This document shows positions 33,282-45,218 of a stretch of DNA of 64,000 nucleotides, piece after piece. Made by a program: the position numbers and the translations under genes. Position 1 is the stretch's first letter. Every line of letters starts with the position of its first letter. Source of the DNA: Manis javanica (Eukaryota > Chordata > Mammalia > Pholidota > Manidae); assembly GCF_040802235.1 (NCBI RefSeq), contig NC_133165.1, positions 45,087,629 to 45,151,628 of the forward strand, read 5' to 3'. A model generated the notes under the pieces. The model did not search any database and was not told the DNA's origin. It saw only the letters and a list, made by a program, of their open reading frames with translations.

Positions 33282-33972
33282 ACGGCAGGCATTTACAGCT
33301 GTAAATTTTCTAAGCACTGGTTTAGCTGCATCTCATATGTTTCGGTATGTAATGTTTTCATTTTCATTCATTTCAAAATATTTCCTAATTTTCATTGTAA
33401 TTTTTTCTTTGATTAATTGATTTTTTAAGTGTTTTGCTTAATTTCCATGTATTTGTATATTTTTCAAATTTCCTCCTGTTATTGCTTCATAATTTCATTG
33501 TACTGTTATGAAAGCTGTATGATTCATTTTTCACTGTCAGTGGATGAAATATCAAATCATTTGCATTTATGGATGATTTGCAATATGAAATCATTACATT
33601 GTACCCCTGTAAATAATATAATATTACAACATTGATTGTACCACAAAAGAAGTTGTATGGTTCAATACTTTTAAATTTACTAAGATATGTTTTGTGACCT
33701 AATATATGGTCTCTCCTGGACAACATTCCATATACACTAGATTAAAAAGTATATTCTGCTGCTGTATGGAGTATTCTCTAGAATTCTGTCAAGTCTGGTT
33801 GGTGTATCATATTCAAGTCCTCTATTTTCTTCTTGACCATCTGTCTAGTAGCTCTATCATTAATAGTGGGTACAAAATTATCCAATTATTATTGTTGAAT
33901 TGTCTATTTCTGTCTTCAATTCTATCAGAAACACTGTCAACCAAGAATTCTATTATCCTGGAAAAATTATCC
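33282..33972 (-). mobile_element. Old L1 endonuclease-region fragment, antisense
   Basis: Reading right to left, decayed text of the L1 endonuclease end (phrases equivalent to 'tagtgtatatggaatgttgtcc' and 'accacaaaaca') is seen. The block 33482-33650 interrupts it with sequence I do not recognise. It is a separate old element or an inverted piece of the preceding one. Confidence 0.6.
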
Positions 33973-33986
33973 TTTAAAAATTAAGG

Positions 33987-35101
33987 CGAAATAAAGCTTC
34001 TGTACAGTAAAGGACACCATCAGTAAAACAAAAAGACATTCTATAATATGGGAGAATATATTCATAAATGACATATCTGATAAGGGGTTGACATCCAAAA
34101 TATATAAAGAGCTCATGCACCTCAACAAACAAAAAGCAAATAATCCAATTAAAAAATGGGCAGAGAAGCTGAACAGACACTTTTCCAAAGAAGAAATTCA
34201 GATGGACAACAGACACATGAAAAGATGCTCCACATTGCTTGTCATCAGAGAAATGCAAATTAAAACCACAATGAGATATCACCTCCACCAGTAAGGATCA
34301 CCACCATCCAAAAGACAAACAACGACAAATGTTGGCAAGGATGTGGAGAAAGGGAAACCCTCCTACACTGCTGGTGGGAATGTAAATTAGTTCAACCATT
34401 GTGGAAAGCAGAATGGAGGTTCCTCAAAAAACTCAAAATAGAAATGCCATTTGACCCAGGAATTCCACTCCTAGGAATTTACCCTAAGAATGCAGGAGCC
34501 CAGTTTGAAAAAGACATATGCACCCCTATGTTTATCACAGCACTATTTACAGTAGCCAAGAAATGGAAGCAACCTAAGTGTCCATCAGTAGATGAATCAA
34601 TAAAGAAGATGTGGTACATATACACAATGGAACATTATTCAGCCATAAGAAGAAAACAAATCCTATTACTTGCAACAACATGGATAGAGCTAGAGGGTAT
34701 TATGCTCAGTGAAATAAGCCAGGTGGAAAAAGACAAGTATCAAATGATTTCACTCATATGTGGAGTATAAGGACAAAGGAAAGACTGAAGGAACGAAACA
34801 GCAGCAGACTCACAGAACCCAAGAATGGACTAACAGTTACTAAAGGGAAAGGGACTAGGGAGGATGGGTGGGAAGGGAGGGATGAGGGGGAAAAGGGGGC
34901 ATTATGATTAGCACACATAATGTAGGGGAGGGTATGGGGAAGACAGTAAACACAGAGAAGATAAGTAATGATTCTGTAGCATCTTACTATGCTGATGGAC
35001 AGTGACTGTAATGGGGTATGTGGGGGGGACTTGATAATAGGGGGAATCCAGTAACCATAATGTTGTTCAAGTAATTGTACATTAACAATACCAAAATTTT
35101 T
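33987..35101 (+). mobile_element. 5'-truncated L1 with TSD
   Basis: It begins in the C-terminal third of ORF2 (cgaaataaagcttctgtacag) and ends with the G-rich 3' UTR and 'aacaatacc' plus a short A/T tail. The repeat AAAATTAAGG lies at 33977-33986 and 35102-35111 and fits a TSD. The ORF2 remainder is [43 protein letters not shown], then a frameshift and [48 protein letters not shown] up to ISLICGV plus stop at 34770. Confidence 0.88.
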
Positions 35102-35111
35102 AAAATTAAGG

Positions 35112-35252
35112 ATAAATTAAGACATTTCTAAATAAACAATAGTTCAGGAGGGTCATTGTCAGTAGACCTTCCTTATAAGGAATGTTAAAGGGGCTACTTC
35201 AGGAGGAAATGAAAAGATACTAGACAGTAACACAAAGCCATAAGAAAAAATT
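35112..35252 (+). mobile_element. Old L1 ORF1-end / inter-ORF fragment
   Basis: The phrases 'gtagaccttccttataagga', 'aggaggaaatgaaaagatac' and 'aacacaaagccataagaaa' are the old L1 sequence around the end of ORF1. It resumes at 35708 after an insertion. Confidence 0.65.
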
Positions 35253-35269
35253 AAGAACACTTGCAAAGG

Positions 35270-35707
35270 GTCTCTCAGCCTTAGCACCATTTTTTCAGAA
35301 ACCTTTATACTATGAGAGCAAAGTGGAGGAAGAAGCAATGCACAGGCTTGAAGCAAAAAACAAGAAAGATGAAGTAGAGGCCCAAGAAAACCACTAGTTT
35401 GTGCACCATGGAAGCCACAGGAGCAGAAATAAGGAAATGCAGAGGCTAGGGACACTGGCACAGATTGTTGGACTGCATGCCTACTGTCTATAACTTGTCT
35501 CAATGCATCTAGAATATCCATCATCTTTGATTGTAGGGCCCACCTTTGAGAGACCCACCTGACTCATAATAAAACAGTTCCTTTTGGTCCTTTGCCTTGG
35601 ATCTGCATCATTCTGGACTATTCATGTTCTCAGTTGTGAACTCAGGCTGAATGTAACACGTGTACAATAAATCATCTCTTCTGCTGTCTTAGCTGAAGGG
35701 AAAAATA
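35270..35707 (+). mobile_element. Unidentified 438-bp insert with AATAAA and short A tail
   Basis: It lies between imperfect 17-bp repeats (AAGAACACTTGCAAAGG at 35253 and AAGAACACTAGTACAGG at 35708) inside old L1 sequence. A poly(A) signal AATAAA sits at 35666-35671 and the end is gaaggg plus A5. This is the layout of an L1-mobilised transcript (retrocopy) or a decayed LTR. I recognise no parent gene. An antisense frame 35159-35524 is incidental. Confidence 0.5.
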
Positions 35708-35870
35708 AAGAACACTAGTACAGGTAATTTCATAACTAAATATAAAAGCCAGTATTATTCTATTTTTGGTTTGATTTGTAACTTCTATTTTTTTCCTATA
35801 TAATTTAAAAGGCAGTGAATGAAATAATAATTATAAATCTATGTTAATTGGCATACAATGTATAAAGATG
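35708..35870 (+). mobile_element. Old L1 inter-ORF fragment (continued)
   Basis: The phrases 'tataaaagccagtattatt' and 'ataattataaatctatgtta' match the spacer between ORF1 and ORF2 of old L1s and continue the text of 35112-35252. Confidence 0.6.
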
Positions 35871-38800
35871 ATAACAGAATTAAAGGGGGAAATAGAATGT
35901 AATGCATTCATTTTAGGAGACTTCAACACACCACTCACTCCAAAGCACAGATCAACCAGATAGAAAGTAAGTAAGGAGAGAGAGGCACTGAACAATACAT
36001 TGGAACAGATGAACCTATGAGACATCTACTTAACACTCCACCCAAAAGCAGCAGGATACACATTCTTCTCAAGTGCACATGGAATATTTTCAAGAATAGA
36101 TAAAATACTAGGCCACAAAAAGAGCCTCAGTAAATTGAAGAAGATTGAAGTTGTCCCAACCAGCATCTCAGACCACAAAGGTAGGAAATGAGAAGTAAAT
36201 TATGCAAAGGAAATGAAAAATCCCACAAACACATGGAGGCTTAACAACATGCTTCTAAATAACCAATGGATCAATTACCAAATGAGAACAGAGATCAAGC
36301 AATATATGAAGAATATTGAAAACAATAACCCAACATTGCAAAATCTGTGGGACTCAGTGAAGGCTGTGTTAAGAGGGAAGTATATTGCAATACAGGCTTA
36401 CCTCAGGAAAGAAGAACAATCCCATATGAACAGTCTAAACTCACAATTACTGAAACTAGAAAAAGAAGAGCAAATGATGCCCAAAGTCAGTAGAAGGGGG
36501 GTACATAATGAAGATGAGAGCAGAAATAAATAAAATCGAGAAGAATAAAACAAAAGAAAGAATCAATGCAAGCAGGAGCTGGTTCTCTGAGAAAATAAAC
36601 AAAATAGATAAGCCCTTAGCTAGACTTATCAAGAAAAAAGAGTCTACATACATAAACAGAATCAGAACTGAGAAAGGAAAAATCACTATGGGCACAAGAG
36701 AAATGCAAAGAATTATTACAGAATACTGTGAAAAATTATATGCTAAGAAATTGGATAACCTAGAAGAAATGGACAACTTCCTAGAAAAATACAACCTTCC
36801 AAGGCTTAGCCAGGAAGAAACAGAAAATCTGAACAAATTACCAGCAACAAAACTGAATTGTTAGTCAAAAAACTACGTAAGAACAAAACTCCTGTACCAG
36901 ATGGCTTCACCACTGAATTTTATCAAACATTTAGCAAAGACCTAATGCCCATCCTCCTTAAAGTGTTCCAAAAAGTAGAAGAGGAGAGAATACTTCAACC
37001 TCATTTTATGAGGCCAGCATCATTCTAATACCAAAACCAGACAAAGACACCACAGAAAAGAAAACTTTACACAGCAATATCCCTGATGAACATAGATGCA
37101 AAAATACTCAACAAAATATTATCAAACTGAATTTAAAAATACATAAAAATATCATCCAAAATGATCATGTGGGACTTATTTCAGGGATGCAAGGATCATA
37201 TAATATTAGAAAATTCATCAACATCATACACCATCTCAACAAAAAGGACAAAAACCACATGATCACTTCCATAGATGCTGAAGAATCATTCAATAAAATT
37301 CAACATCCATTCATGATAAAACTCTCAACAAAATGGGTATAGAAGGCAAGTACCTCACATAATAAAGGCCACATGGCAAACCCACAGCCAACATCATACT
37401 TAACAGCAAGAAGCTGAAAGCTTTTCCTTTAAGATTGGGAACAAGATAAGGATGCCCACTCTCCCCAGTTTTATTCAACATAGTATTGGAGGTGATAGCC
37501 ACAGCAATCAGACAACAAAGAAATACAAGCAATTCAGATTGGTAAAGAAGAAGTTAAACTGTCACTGTTTGCAGATGACATGATATTGTACACAACAAAT
37601 CCCTAAAGAATCCACCCCAAAATCACTGAGTTCAGCAAAGTTGTAGGATACAAAATCAATACACAGAAATCTGTGACATTCCTATATACAAATGATGAGC
37701 TGGTGGAAAGAGAAATCAGGAAAACAATTCCATTCACAATCACAACAAAAAGAATAAAATACCTAAGAATAAACCTAACCAAGGAGGTGAAAGACCTATA
37801 CTCTGAAAACTACAAGACACTCAGGAAAGAAATCAAAGAAGACACCAATAAATGGAAATACATTCTGTGCTCATGGTTAGGAAGAATTAATATTGTCAAA
37901 ATGGCCATCCTGCCTAAAGCAATCTACAGTTTAAATGCAATCACTATCACAATACCAATGGCATTCTTCAACAAACTAGAACAAAGAGTTCTAAAATGCA
38001 TATGGAACCACAAAAGACCCCAAATAGCCAACGCAATCCTGAGAAGGAAGAATAAAGCTGGAGAGATTACACTCCCCGACTTCAAACTCTACTACAAAGC
38101 CACAGTAATCAAGAACAGACCCATAGATCAATGGAACAAAATATAGAGCCCAGACATAAACCCAAGCATATATGGTCAATTAATATATGATAAAGGAGCT
38201 ATAGACATACAATGGGGGAAATGACAGCCTCTCCAACAGCTGGTGTTGGCAAGAGAATGAAACTGGATTATTGTTTAACTGCATACACAAAAGTAAATTC
38301 GAAATGGATCAAAGACCTGAACATAAGTCATGAAACCATAAAACTCTTAGAAAAAAACACAGGCAAAAATTTCTTGAATATAAACATGAGCAACTTTTTT
38401 CCTGAACACATCTCTTTGGGCAAGGGAAACAAAAGCTAAAACAAACAAATGGAACTACATCAAGGCAAAAAGCTTCTGTACAGCAAAGGACACCATCAGT
38501 AGAATAAAAAGGCATCCCACAGTATGAGAGAATATACTCGTAAACAACATATCCAACAAGGGGTTAACATCCAAAATATATAAAGAACTCACATGCTTCA
38601 ACACCCACAAAGCAAATAAGCCGATTAAAAAATGGGTGGAGGATATGAAGAGACAATTCTCCAAAGAAGAAATTCAGATGGCCAACAGGCACATGAAAAG
38701 ATGCCCCACATTTCTAATTATCAGGGAAACACAAATGAAAACCACAATGAGATATCACCTCAGACCAGTTAGGATGGACAACATCCAAAAGACAAGGAGC

Positions 38801-39245
38801 AACAAATGCTGACAAAGATGCAGAGAAAGGGGAACCTGCTTATACTGCTGGTGGGAATGTAACATAGTTCAACCATTGTGGAAAACAATATGGAGGTTCT
38901 TCAAAAAACTAAAAATAGAAATACCGTTTGACCCAGGAATTCTACTCCTAGCAATTTGTCCATAGAAAACAAGTTCTCAGATTCAAAAAGACATAGGCAC
39001 CCCTATGTTTATCACAGCACTATTTACAACAGCCAAGATATGGAAGTAACCTTAGTGTCCTTCAGTAAATGAACAGCTAAAGAAGATTTGGTACATATAC
39101 ACAATGGAATATTATTCAGCCATAAGAAGAAAACAAATCCTACCATTTGCAACAACATAGATGGAGCTAGATGGTATTATGCTCAGTGAAATAAGCCAGG
39201 CAGAGAAAGACAAGTACCAAATGATTTCCCTCAGTTGTGGAATAT
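35871..39245 (+). pseudogene. L1 ORF2 remnant lacking its N-terminus
   Basis: Pieces: a decayed endonuclease C-terminus (FSSAHGIFSRI), a linker (WRLNNMLLNNQWINYQMRTEIKQYMKN, 36213 onward), RT start ([15 protein letters not shown]), the FADDMILY codons at about 37567-37590, and the thumb/C-terminus ([49 protein letters not shown], 37673-38146). Frames change several times. The C-terminal cysteine region near 38800 is also out of frame. No activity is possible. Confidence 0.85.
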
Positions 39246-39518
39246 AACAACAAAGCAAAACTGAAGGAACAAAACAGCAGCAGACTCATAGATTCCAAAA
39301 AGGGACTAGCAGTTACCAAAGGGGAGGGAGAAGGGGATTGAGGGGCATTATGATTGGCACACATGGTGTGTTGGGGGGTGGATCATGGGGAAGACAGTGT
39401 AGCACAGAGAAGACAAGTAGTGACTCTGTGGCATCTTACTATACTGATGGACAGTGACTGCAATGGGGTATAGGGGGACTTGATAATATGGGTGAATGTA
39501 GTAACCACAGTGTTTTTC

Positions 39519-41010
39519 TTTTCTTTTTATTAAGGTATGATTGATATACACTCTTACGAAGGTTTCACATGAAAAGACAATGTGGTTACTACATTTACCC
39601 ATATTATCAAGTCTCCACCCATACCCCAATGCAGTCACTGTCCATCATAGCAGCAAGTTGCCAGAGATCCACTATGTGCCTTTTCTGTGCTACACTGTTC
39701 TCCCCATGATCCCCCACACCATGTGTACTAAACATAATACTCCTCAGTCCCTTTCTCCCTCCCTCCCCACCCTCCCTCCCACACCCCTCCCCTTTGGTAA
39801 CCACTAGTTCATTCTTGGAGTCTCTGAGTCTGCTGCCATTTTGTTTCAGTTTTGCTTCATTGTTATATTCCACAAATGAGGGAAATCATTTGGCATTTGT
39901 CTTTCTCCGCCTGGCTTATTTCACAGAGCATAATGTCCTCCAGCTCCATCCATGTTGTTGCAAATGGTAGCATTTGTTTCTTTCTTACGGCTGAATAGTA
40001 TTCCATTGTATATATGTACCACATCTTCTTTATCCATTCATCTACAGATGGACACTTAGGTTGCTTCCATATCTTGGCTATTGTAAAAAGTGGTGCAATA
40101 AACATAGGGGTGCATATGTCTTTTGGAATCTAAGAAGTTGTATTCTTTGGGTATATTCCAAGGAGTGGGATTCTGGAGTCAAATGATATTTCTATTATTA
40201 GTTTTTTGAGGAACCTCCATATTGCTTTCCACAATGGTTGAACTAGCTTACATTCCCACTAGCAGTGTAGGAGGGTTCCCTTTTCTCCGCATCCTTGCCA
40301 ACATGTGTTTTTCTTAGTCATTTTGATGTTGGCCATCCTTACTGGTGTGAGGTGATATCTCATTGTGGTTTTAATATGCATTTCCCTGATAATTAGTGAT
40401 GAGGAGCATCTTTCTATGTGTCTGTTGGCCATCTGAATTTTTTCTTTGGAGAACTCTCTTCATATCCTCTGCCGATTTGTTAATTGGGTTATTTGCTTTT
40501 TGGATGTTGAGGTCTGTAAGTTCTTTATATATTTTGGATGTTAACCCCTTGTTGGATATGTCATTTACAAATATATTCTCCCATACTCTAGGATGCCTTT
40601 TTGTTTTGTTGATGATGTCCTTTGCCATCCAAAAACTTTTTAGTTTGATGTAGTCCCATGAGTTCATTTTTCCTTTTGTTTCCCTTTCTCAAGGAGATGG
40701 GTTCACAAAGAAGTTGCTCATTCTTATATTCAGGAGATGTTTGCCTATGTTGTCTTCTAAGAGTTTTATGGTTTCATGATTTACATTCAGTCTTTAATCC
40801 ATTTCGAGTTTACTTTTGTGTATGGGGTTAAACAATAATCCAGTTTCATTCTCTTGCCAACACCAGCTGTTGAAGAGGCTGTCATTTCCCCATTGTATGT
40901 CCATGGCTCCTTTATCATATATTAATTGACCATATATGGTTGGGTTTATATCAGGGCTCTCTAGTCTGTTCCATTGGTCTATGGTCTGTTCTTGTGCCAG
41001 TACCAAACCA
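39519..41010 (-). mobile_element. Antisense L1 inserted in the 3' UTR of its own subfamily
   Basis: The 3' end is at left: T-rich tail (39519-39537), then the reverse complement of the 'aaggtatgattgatata'-type end. The C-rich reverse of the G-rich 3' UTR and the ORF2 C-terminus on the minus strand follow (40105 to 39863: MFIAPLFTIAKIWKQPKCPSVDEWIKKMWYIYTMEYYSAVRKK...). The left TSD CCACAGTGTTTTTC (39505-39518) matches CCACAATGTTTTTC (41011-41024) at 13 of 14 bases. The 5' truncation lies in ORF2 at [14 protein letters not shown]. Confidence 0.93.
39863..41010 (-). pseudogene. L1 ORF2 C-terminal remnant, antisense
   Basis: Reading leftward from 41010: [52 protein letters not shown], a frameshift, [53 protein letters not shown] (40667 down), then the C-terminal WKQPKCPSVDEW piece ending MISLICGI plus stop at 39863. 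Frameshifts between them make it inactive. Confidence 0.85.
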
Positions 41011-41085
41011 CCACAATGTTTTTCATGTGAAACCTTCATAAGAGTGTATATCAATGATACCTTAATTTGTAAATAAAAGAATGAT

Positions 41086-41908
41086 CTTGGCTGTAGATTT
41101 TTCATGTATTTATTTTATAAGATGAGGAAGTTCCCTTTTATTGAGTTTTCATTTCAGCTATTGTGTTTTTAATTTCTAAAAGTTCTATTTAGCTTTTTAA
41201 AAATCTGGTAGGTCACTTGGCAATGCTGATGCAGGTGTTTCTTGCTCCTTGCAAAGATTTTTCAGTTCTATGTCTTCTTTCTTTAAACATAATAAGCAGA
41301 GATATTTTATAATTTTGGTGTGGGAATTCCAATACATGAAATGTTTACAGGTTGGTTTCTGCTTTGTGTTATTTTCTGTGTGCTTACATAATTCTGACTG
41401 TATATTATTCTTATATACAGTCAGAATTTGTTTCCACCATTTGCTTAAATGCTACCAATATACAGTCACTCAAACTAAATTTACAGCTTGAAGATTTTTT
41501 CTCTCTCTTTCTCTTTGGCTACACAAGTGATGTGTCTTGGAGCTACATACATATCTACCCCAGGGCTTGATTGTCATCACAACTTCTCAGAAAGTTCTTC
41601 CTTCTGCTCTGCTGCTCAGCACCAAGGAACTTGTTTTGCAATCCCCTGGAGCAAGGAGCCTGAGTCAAGTTACTTCTGGGTTACTCCTGGTTACTCCTTT
41701 TGATCACAGCAAGGCATCATCTCTTCTTTATCACAGGCAGATCCAGGGGCTTGGATTTCTGTTCTGTCACATTCTCACCTGGTTTGAAAAATTCTTTCAG
41801 GGAAAAGACAGCCTCAGTGCTCAGGTTCCTCTCTGGGTTCATACTTTTACCTAGATTTTAGCCTGGTAATTCCTTCTTTGGTTTTTCAGCACTTTTAAGA
41901 AGTTTTTG

Positions 41909-41939
<31 letters not shown>

Positions 41940-42719
41940 AAGGGGGTTACTGTATATGTTATCCCATGTTCTTATTGTTTTTAGTGAGTATACTGGTCTA
42001 AATAACCTGCCATATTTACCAGAAAGGGCTCTCTGCTTTCAAGCTTCAAAAAGTGCTATTTATCCCTTGGGTGCTCTCATCTCCTCTCTAGTTCTCTTTG
42101 TCTTTGTGTGCCTAAACTTGATAAAAACTCGTTTACTATCATTTTTCAAAGAGTTTCAGGGAAAGTTAGAGATAAGTGTCTGCAGACCACCAGATTTAAA
42201 CAAAAGTCTCCCAGTAATGTCATTGTTATATCATGTTTACCAATAAAACTGTGACTAAACAGATAAAAGTCTAGAGGCTTCTTACTGGTCCTGTCACTTG
42301 AAAGCTGATTTCCAATTTGGGGAAATTGTTCCGCAAGAGGACCTCTTTACTAGAGAGTAGCTGCCCTTCCCTCTCTTCTCCTCCCTGTCTTTGGCCTACA
42401 GTGTTGTACTCACTGTGTGCTCTGGCAGCCACTACTCCATTGCCCCTTCTCCCGCCCCCCACCATAATCAAGATTTGAGGGAGTTAAGATTGCCTTAGTG
42501 GTTTAAATTGAAAAGATTTCCCAAGTGATTCTGATAAGACCCCCTCACTCATTAGAGACTCACCCAGGGTTGATAGCTCTTCGCCCTTACAGAGCAAGAG
42601 GAAGCCATGTTGACCCTTGACTACCAAACCCTGTTTTGTGCTCCAGTCACATCTGTATCCTCTGATTGAAACATTTCACTTGTAAATATTGTAAATATCT
42701 ATTTTCTCAAGACCCAAGC
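41086..42719. other. Mostly unrecognised, AT-rich start
   Basis: 41086-41240 looks like a decayed antisense old L1 piece ('gatttttcatgtatttatttt', 'gaggaagttcccttttattga'). The remainder, including open frames at 41537-41854 and 41908-42246, shows no domain. The second frame is built on a TG repeat. I see no gene. Confidence 0.4.
41907..41939 (+). repeat. (TG)n microsatellite
   Basis: An imperfect TG dinucleotide run of 33 bp, interrupted once by TTTG. Confidence 0.95.
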
Positions 42720-43357
42720 TTCCTCCACCGCAGCCCATTCTACCTCAATTGATGGCAACTCCTCCTTCAGTTGTTCAGGTCAAAAACCTTAGAGTGATTC
42801 TTAACTCCTCTCTTTATCTCATACTCCATTTCCAATCTTTCGAGAAATCCTGTGGGCTCTACCTTCAAAACATATCTAGAATCTGACCACCTCTCATCAC
42901 TTCACCATGATAAAAACTACTATCATCTCCTCCACACTGTGGCTTGCATTATTTCAATAACCTTCTAGCAAGCCTCCCTGCTTCTATCCTTGCTTCTTTG
43001 ACTGGTTCTCAACATAGCAGCCAGAATGGTTATTTTAATATATAAATCAGACGATGTCACTCTTCTGCTCAAAACTCTGCAGTGTCTCCCTGTATCAGAG
43101 CAAAGGCCAAGAATACAAGACCTGCACTTCCTCCTTGTTTCCCACCACTCTCCTCACTCGCCATGCTCCAGTCACTCTCTTCTCCATGCTGTTCTTCAGT
43201 AACCTGAGTCAGCCATTCCTTCTGCCTGGCATGCTCTTCTGCCAGATAGCCCATTGGCCTCCTTAAATTCTTTGATCAGATCTTCCTTTCTCACTGTTGT
43301 CTAACCTGGCAGTGACCCACTTAATGATGCAACCTGCTCCCTCTTATCTTGCTCCAC
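42720..43357 (+). repeat. L2 LINE fragment
   Basis: Recognisable phrases in L2 order: 'gtgattcttaactcctctct', 'atctgaccacctctcatcac', 'tctagcaagcctccctgctt', 'gtcactcttctgctcaaaac' and 'ttctgcctggcatgctcttc'. It continues past the DNA transposon at 43880. Confidence 0.7.
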
Positions 43358-43854
43358 AGTAGTCCTCCCTTACCGACAGTTTCACCTTCTACAGTTTCTG
43401 TTGCCCAGGGCCGTTGCAGCAGATGAACACAGACATCCTTCTTCTGACAGGTCATGTGAAGGTCGTCATGTGAAGGTCAACATAGCGTAATACTAAGTCA
43501 CAAAGCCTACGTCATTCACCTCACTTCACCTCATCACATAGGCACTACATCATCTCACATCATGACAAGAGGGGTGAGTACAGTACAATAAAATATTTTG
43601 AGAGAGAGACCACATTCACATAAAACTTTTATTGCAGTATATTGTTATAAAACTGTCCTATTTTATTATTAGTTATTATTGCTAACCTCTCACTGTGCCT
43701 AATTTATAAATTAAACTTTATCATAGGTATGTATGTATAGGAATAAACATAGTAGATACAGGGTTCCTGTAGTTTCAAGGACCCATCTGCAGTTTCAGGG
43801 ATCCACTGGGGTTCTTGGAAAATACCTGCCATAGATAAGGGGCGATGACTGTGC
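43358..43854 (+). mobile_element. Tigger-like DNA transposon remnant
   Basis: The left end is CAGTAGTCCTCCCTTACCG. The right end is the approximate inverted copy (...gataaggggcgatgactgtg). Between them lie 'gagagagaccacattcacat', 'tattgcagtatattgttata' and 'gtatgtatgtataggaa', which I associate with internally deleted Tigger/pogo elements. It splits an L2 copy. No transposase frame is left. Confidence 0.78.
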
Positions 43855-43879
43855 TTTTTTGTTTTTTTCTCCACAGCCT

Positions 43880-44019
43880 CGTCCGGTCTTCTAACACTAC
43901 ATAATGTATTATCTCCCTTGTTAGAATACAAGCTACAAGAAGTTTGTTTTGTTCACTGAGCCCCAAAACTTTGAACAGTGTCCAGCACACAAAGTAGCTC
44001 AATAAATATTTAATTTAGA
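43880..44019 (+). repeat. L2 3' end (continuation)
   Basis: The phrases 'ttgttagaatacaagctaca', 'gtccagcacacaaagtagc' and 'tcaataaatatttaattta' form the L2 3' terminus. It belongs with 42720-43357. Confidence 0.7.
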
Positions 44020-44159
44020 CAGTAAGTGCCTATATTCCCAATACTCCAGCTAAGAAGTATAACTAACAATATGGGGGTGGGGAACCCAGGGGTTCTTAGA
44101 CTCCCTCTACTTCACCCACACCTAGGAGAGCAGCTACTTTGAATGGAAACACGGAATTT

Positions 44160-44700
44160 TCAGTTCACCAAAGCCCTTTCTCTGCTCAGCTTCTCAAAAG
44201 CGGGCGTCTGAGGCTCATCGCGTCCAACCTGGCCGAGGTCCGCTTTCCCCCAGCGCCAGGGTCACTCCGGTGATGGTACTCGACTCATCAACCAACCAAT
44301 CAAAATCTCTGTCCTTTTTTCCCCTTAAACGGCTGTGCCAAGAGGGGCGGGGCGAAGCAAACAGCAGGTGGGCCTTCTTCTGGGGCGGTCGCCTAGGTCA
44401 CCGCAAAGCCTTCCCGTAGCTGAGGAAAGTAGGCGGGGCGGAGAGATAGACACACCGCCTCTACCCACGGCGCGGCCGGGACCGGCTCGCCACTGTCTAG
44501 CCACGCCCCGAACCCCCGGCGTTGCTACGCGCCCCAACGGTTGGCAGCTGCGGATAGGTTCCAAGGCTCCTGCATGCGGAGGGGACTTCCAAGGCCAGGA
44601 CACCTTAGCGCCTCCCCGAGTATTCGCCCTGGCCCGGCCCAGGGAGAGGTGCTTGTTCCCCGGACCCTGCGAACATAGGCTCCCTGGTTATTGATTCAGG
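44160..44700. promoter_or_regulatory. CpG island with CCAAT and GC boxes (promoter candidate)
   Basis: CpG density jumps here relative to its flanks. A CCAATCA box lies at 44296-44302 just upstream of GGGGCGGGGC (44344-44353) and GGCGGGGCGG (44432-44441), both Sp1-type sites, with no TATA box in place. Frames on both strands cross the island (44335-44694 plus, 44325-44603 minus), but neither shows a domain. I expect a transcription start, possibly bidirectional; the gene it serves is not visible in this window. Confidence 0.7.
44296..44302 (+). promoter_or_regulatory. CCAAT box (NF-Y type)
   Basis: CCAATCA sits about 45 bp upstream of the first GC box, a common spacing in CpG-island promoters. 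Confidence 0.55.
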
Positions 44701-44809
44701 CCGCCGTGCGAGGGCTAGTAAATTCTGAGAAACCTCGGTGCATGGCAGCACCTCTTCTAAGCATCTGTTGAAACGGGATCGGACTCAATAGATGATCTCC
44801 GAGGAGCCA

Positions 44810-45050
44810 GCCTTGTGTGACGGGCCCTATTGTCCATGGAAGTCCCTGAGCTTCTCTGGGCTTTGGCTTCCTCAGATGTAAATGAATAAACATTCAGAAC
44901 CGGCCGTGGTTCCAGCACTTACTTGCTGCGTAGCCTTGTACATGTCACCTTATTTCTAGGCTTGTTTTCTCATCTCAATGTGAAGGGATCGGACTAGATG
45001 TTCTCTTAAGTCCCTTCTAGTTCTTCCTAGCTATGAAACAGACATGATAA
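44810..45050 (+). repeat. MIR-type SINE fragments
   Basis: The phrases 'gctttggcttcctcagatgt' and 'cggactagatgttctcttaa' with 'agtcccttctagttc' match MIR-family core and tail wording. Two fragments may be merged. Confidence 0.5.
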
Positions 45051-45218
45051 CATGTGTAAAGGTTCTTTGTAAATGTTTGATGTATATACAAATTGTAAGC
45101 AATTCATATTGCTAACTCCCTATCCTCCTCCGCTTTCTGTACTCAGAAGTGAGGTAGGGCAGGGACACCGGACAAGCATCATGATTAATTTTTCCTACCT
45201 ATGATTTAAAATGCCAAG

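Larger units (their letters stand above)
35871..41085 (+). mobile_element. 5'-truncated L1, split in its 3' UTR by an antisense L1
   Basis: It starts inside the endonuclease (taacagaattaaaggggg, LGDFNTPLT region) and runs through RT to the 3' UTR at 39518. The last 3' UTR part (ACCTTCATAAGAGTGTATATC...) lies at 41025-41085 after the antisense insertion. This 3' end differs from that of the L1s at 18.8, 31.9 and 35.1 kb, marking a second subfamily. The left TSD is unclear. Confidence 0.85.

Noticed and set aside
33282..33972. Twin-priming inversion of the old L1
   Set aside because: In twin priming the inverted 5' part lies upstream of the sense 3' part; here the antisense endonuclease region lies downstream, so a separate element is more likely.
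41908..42246. 112-codon frame starting in CVCVFVCVCV
   Set aside because: The start is a translated TG microsatellite; the remainder has no domain.
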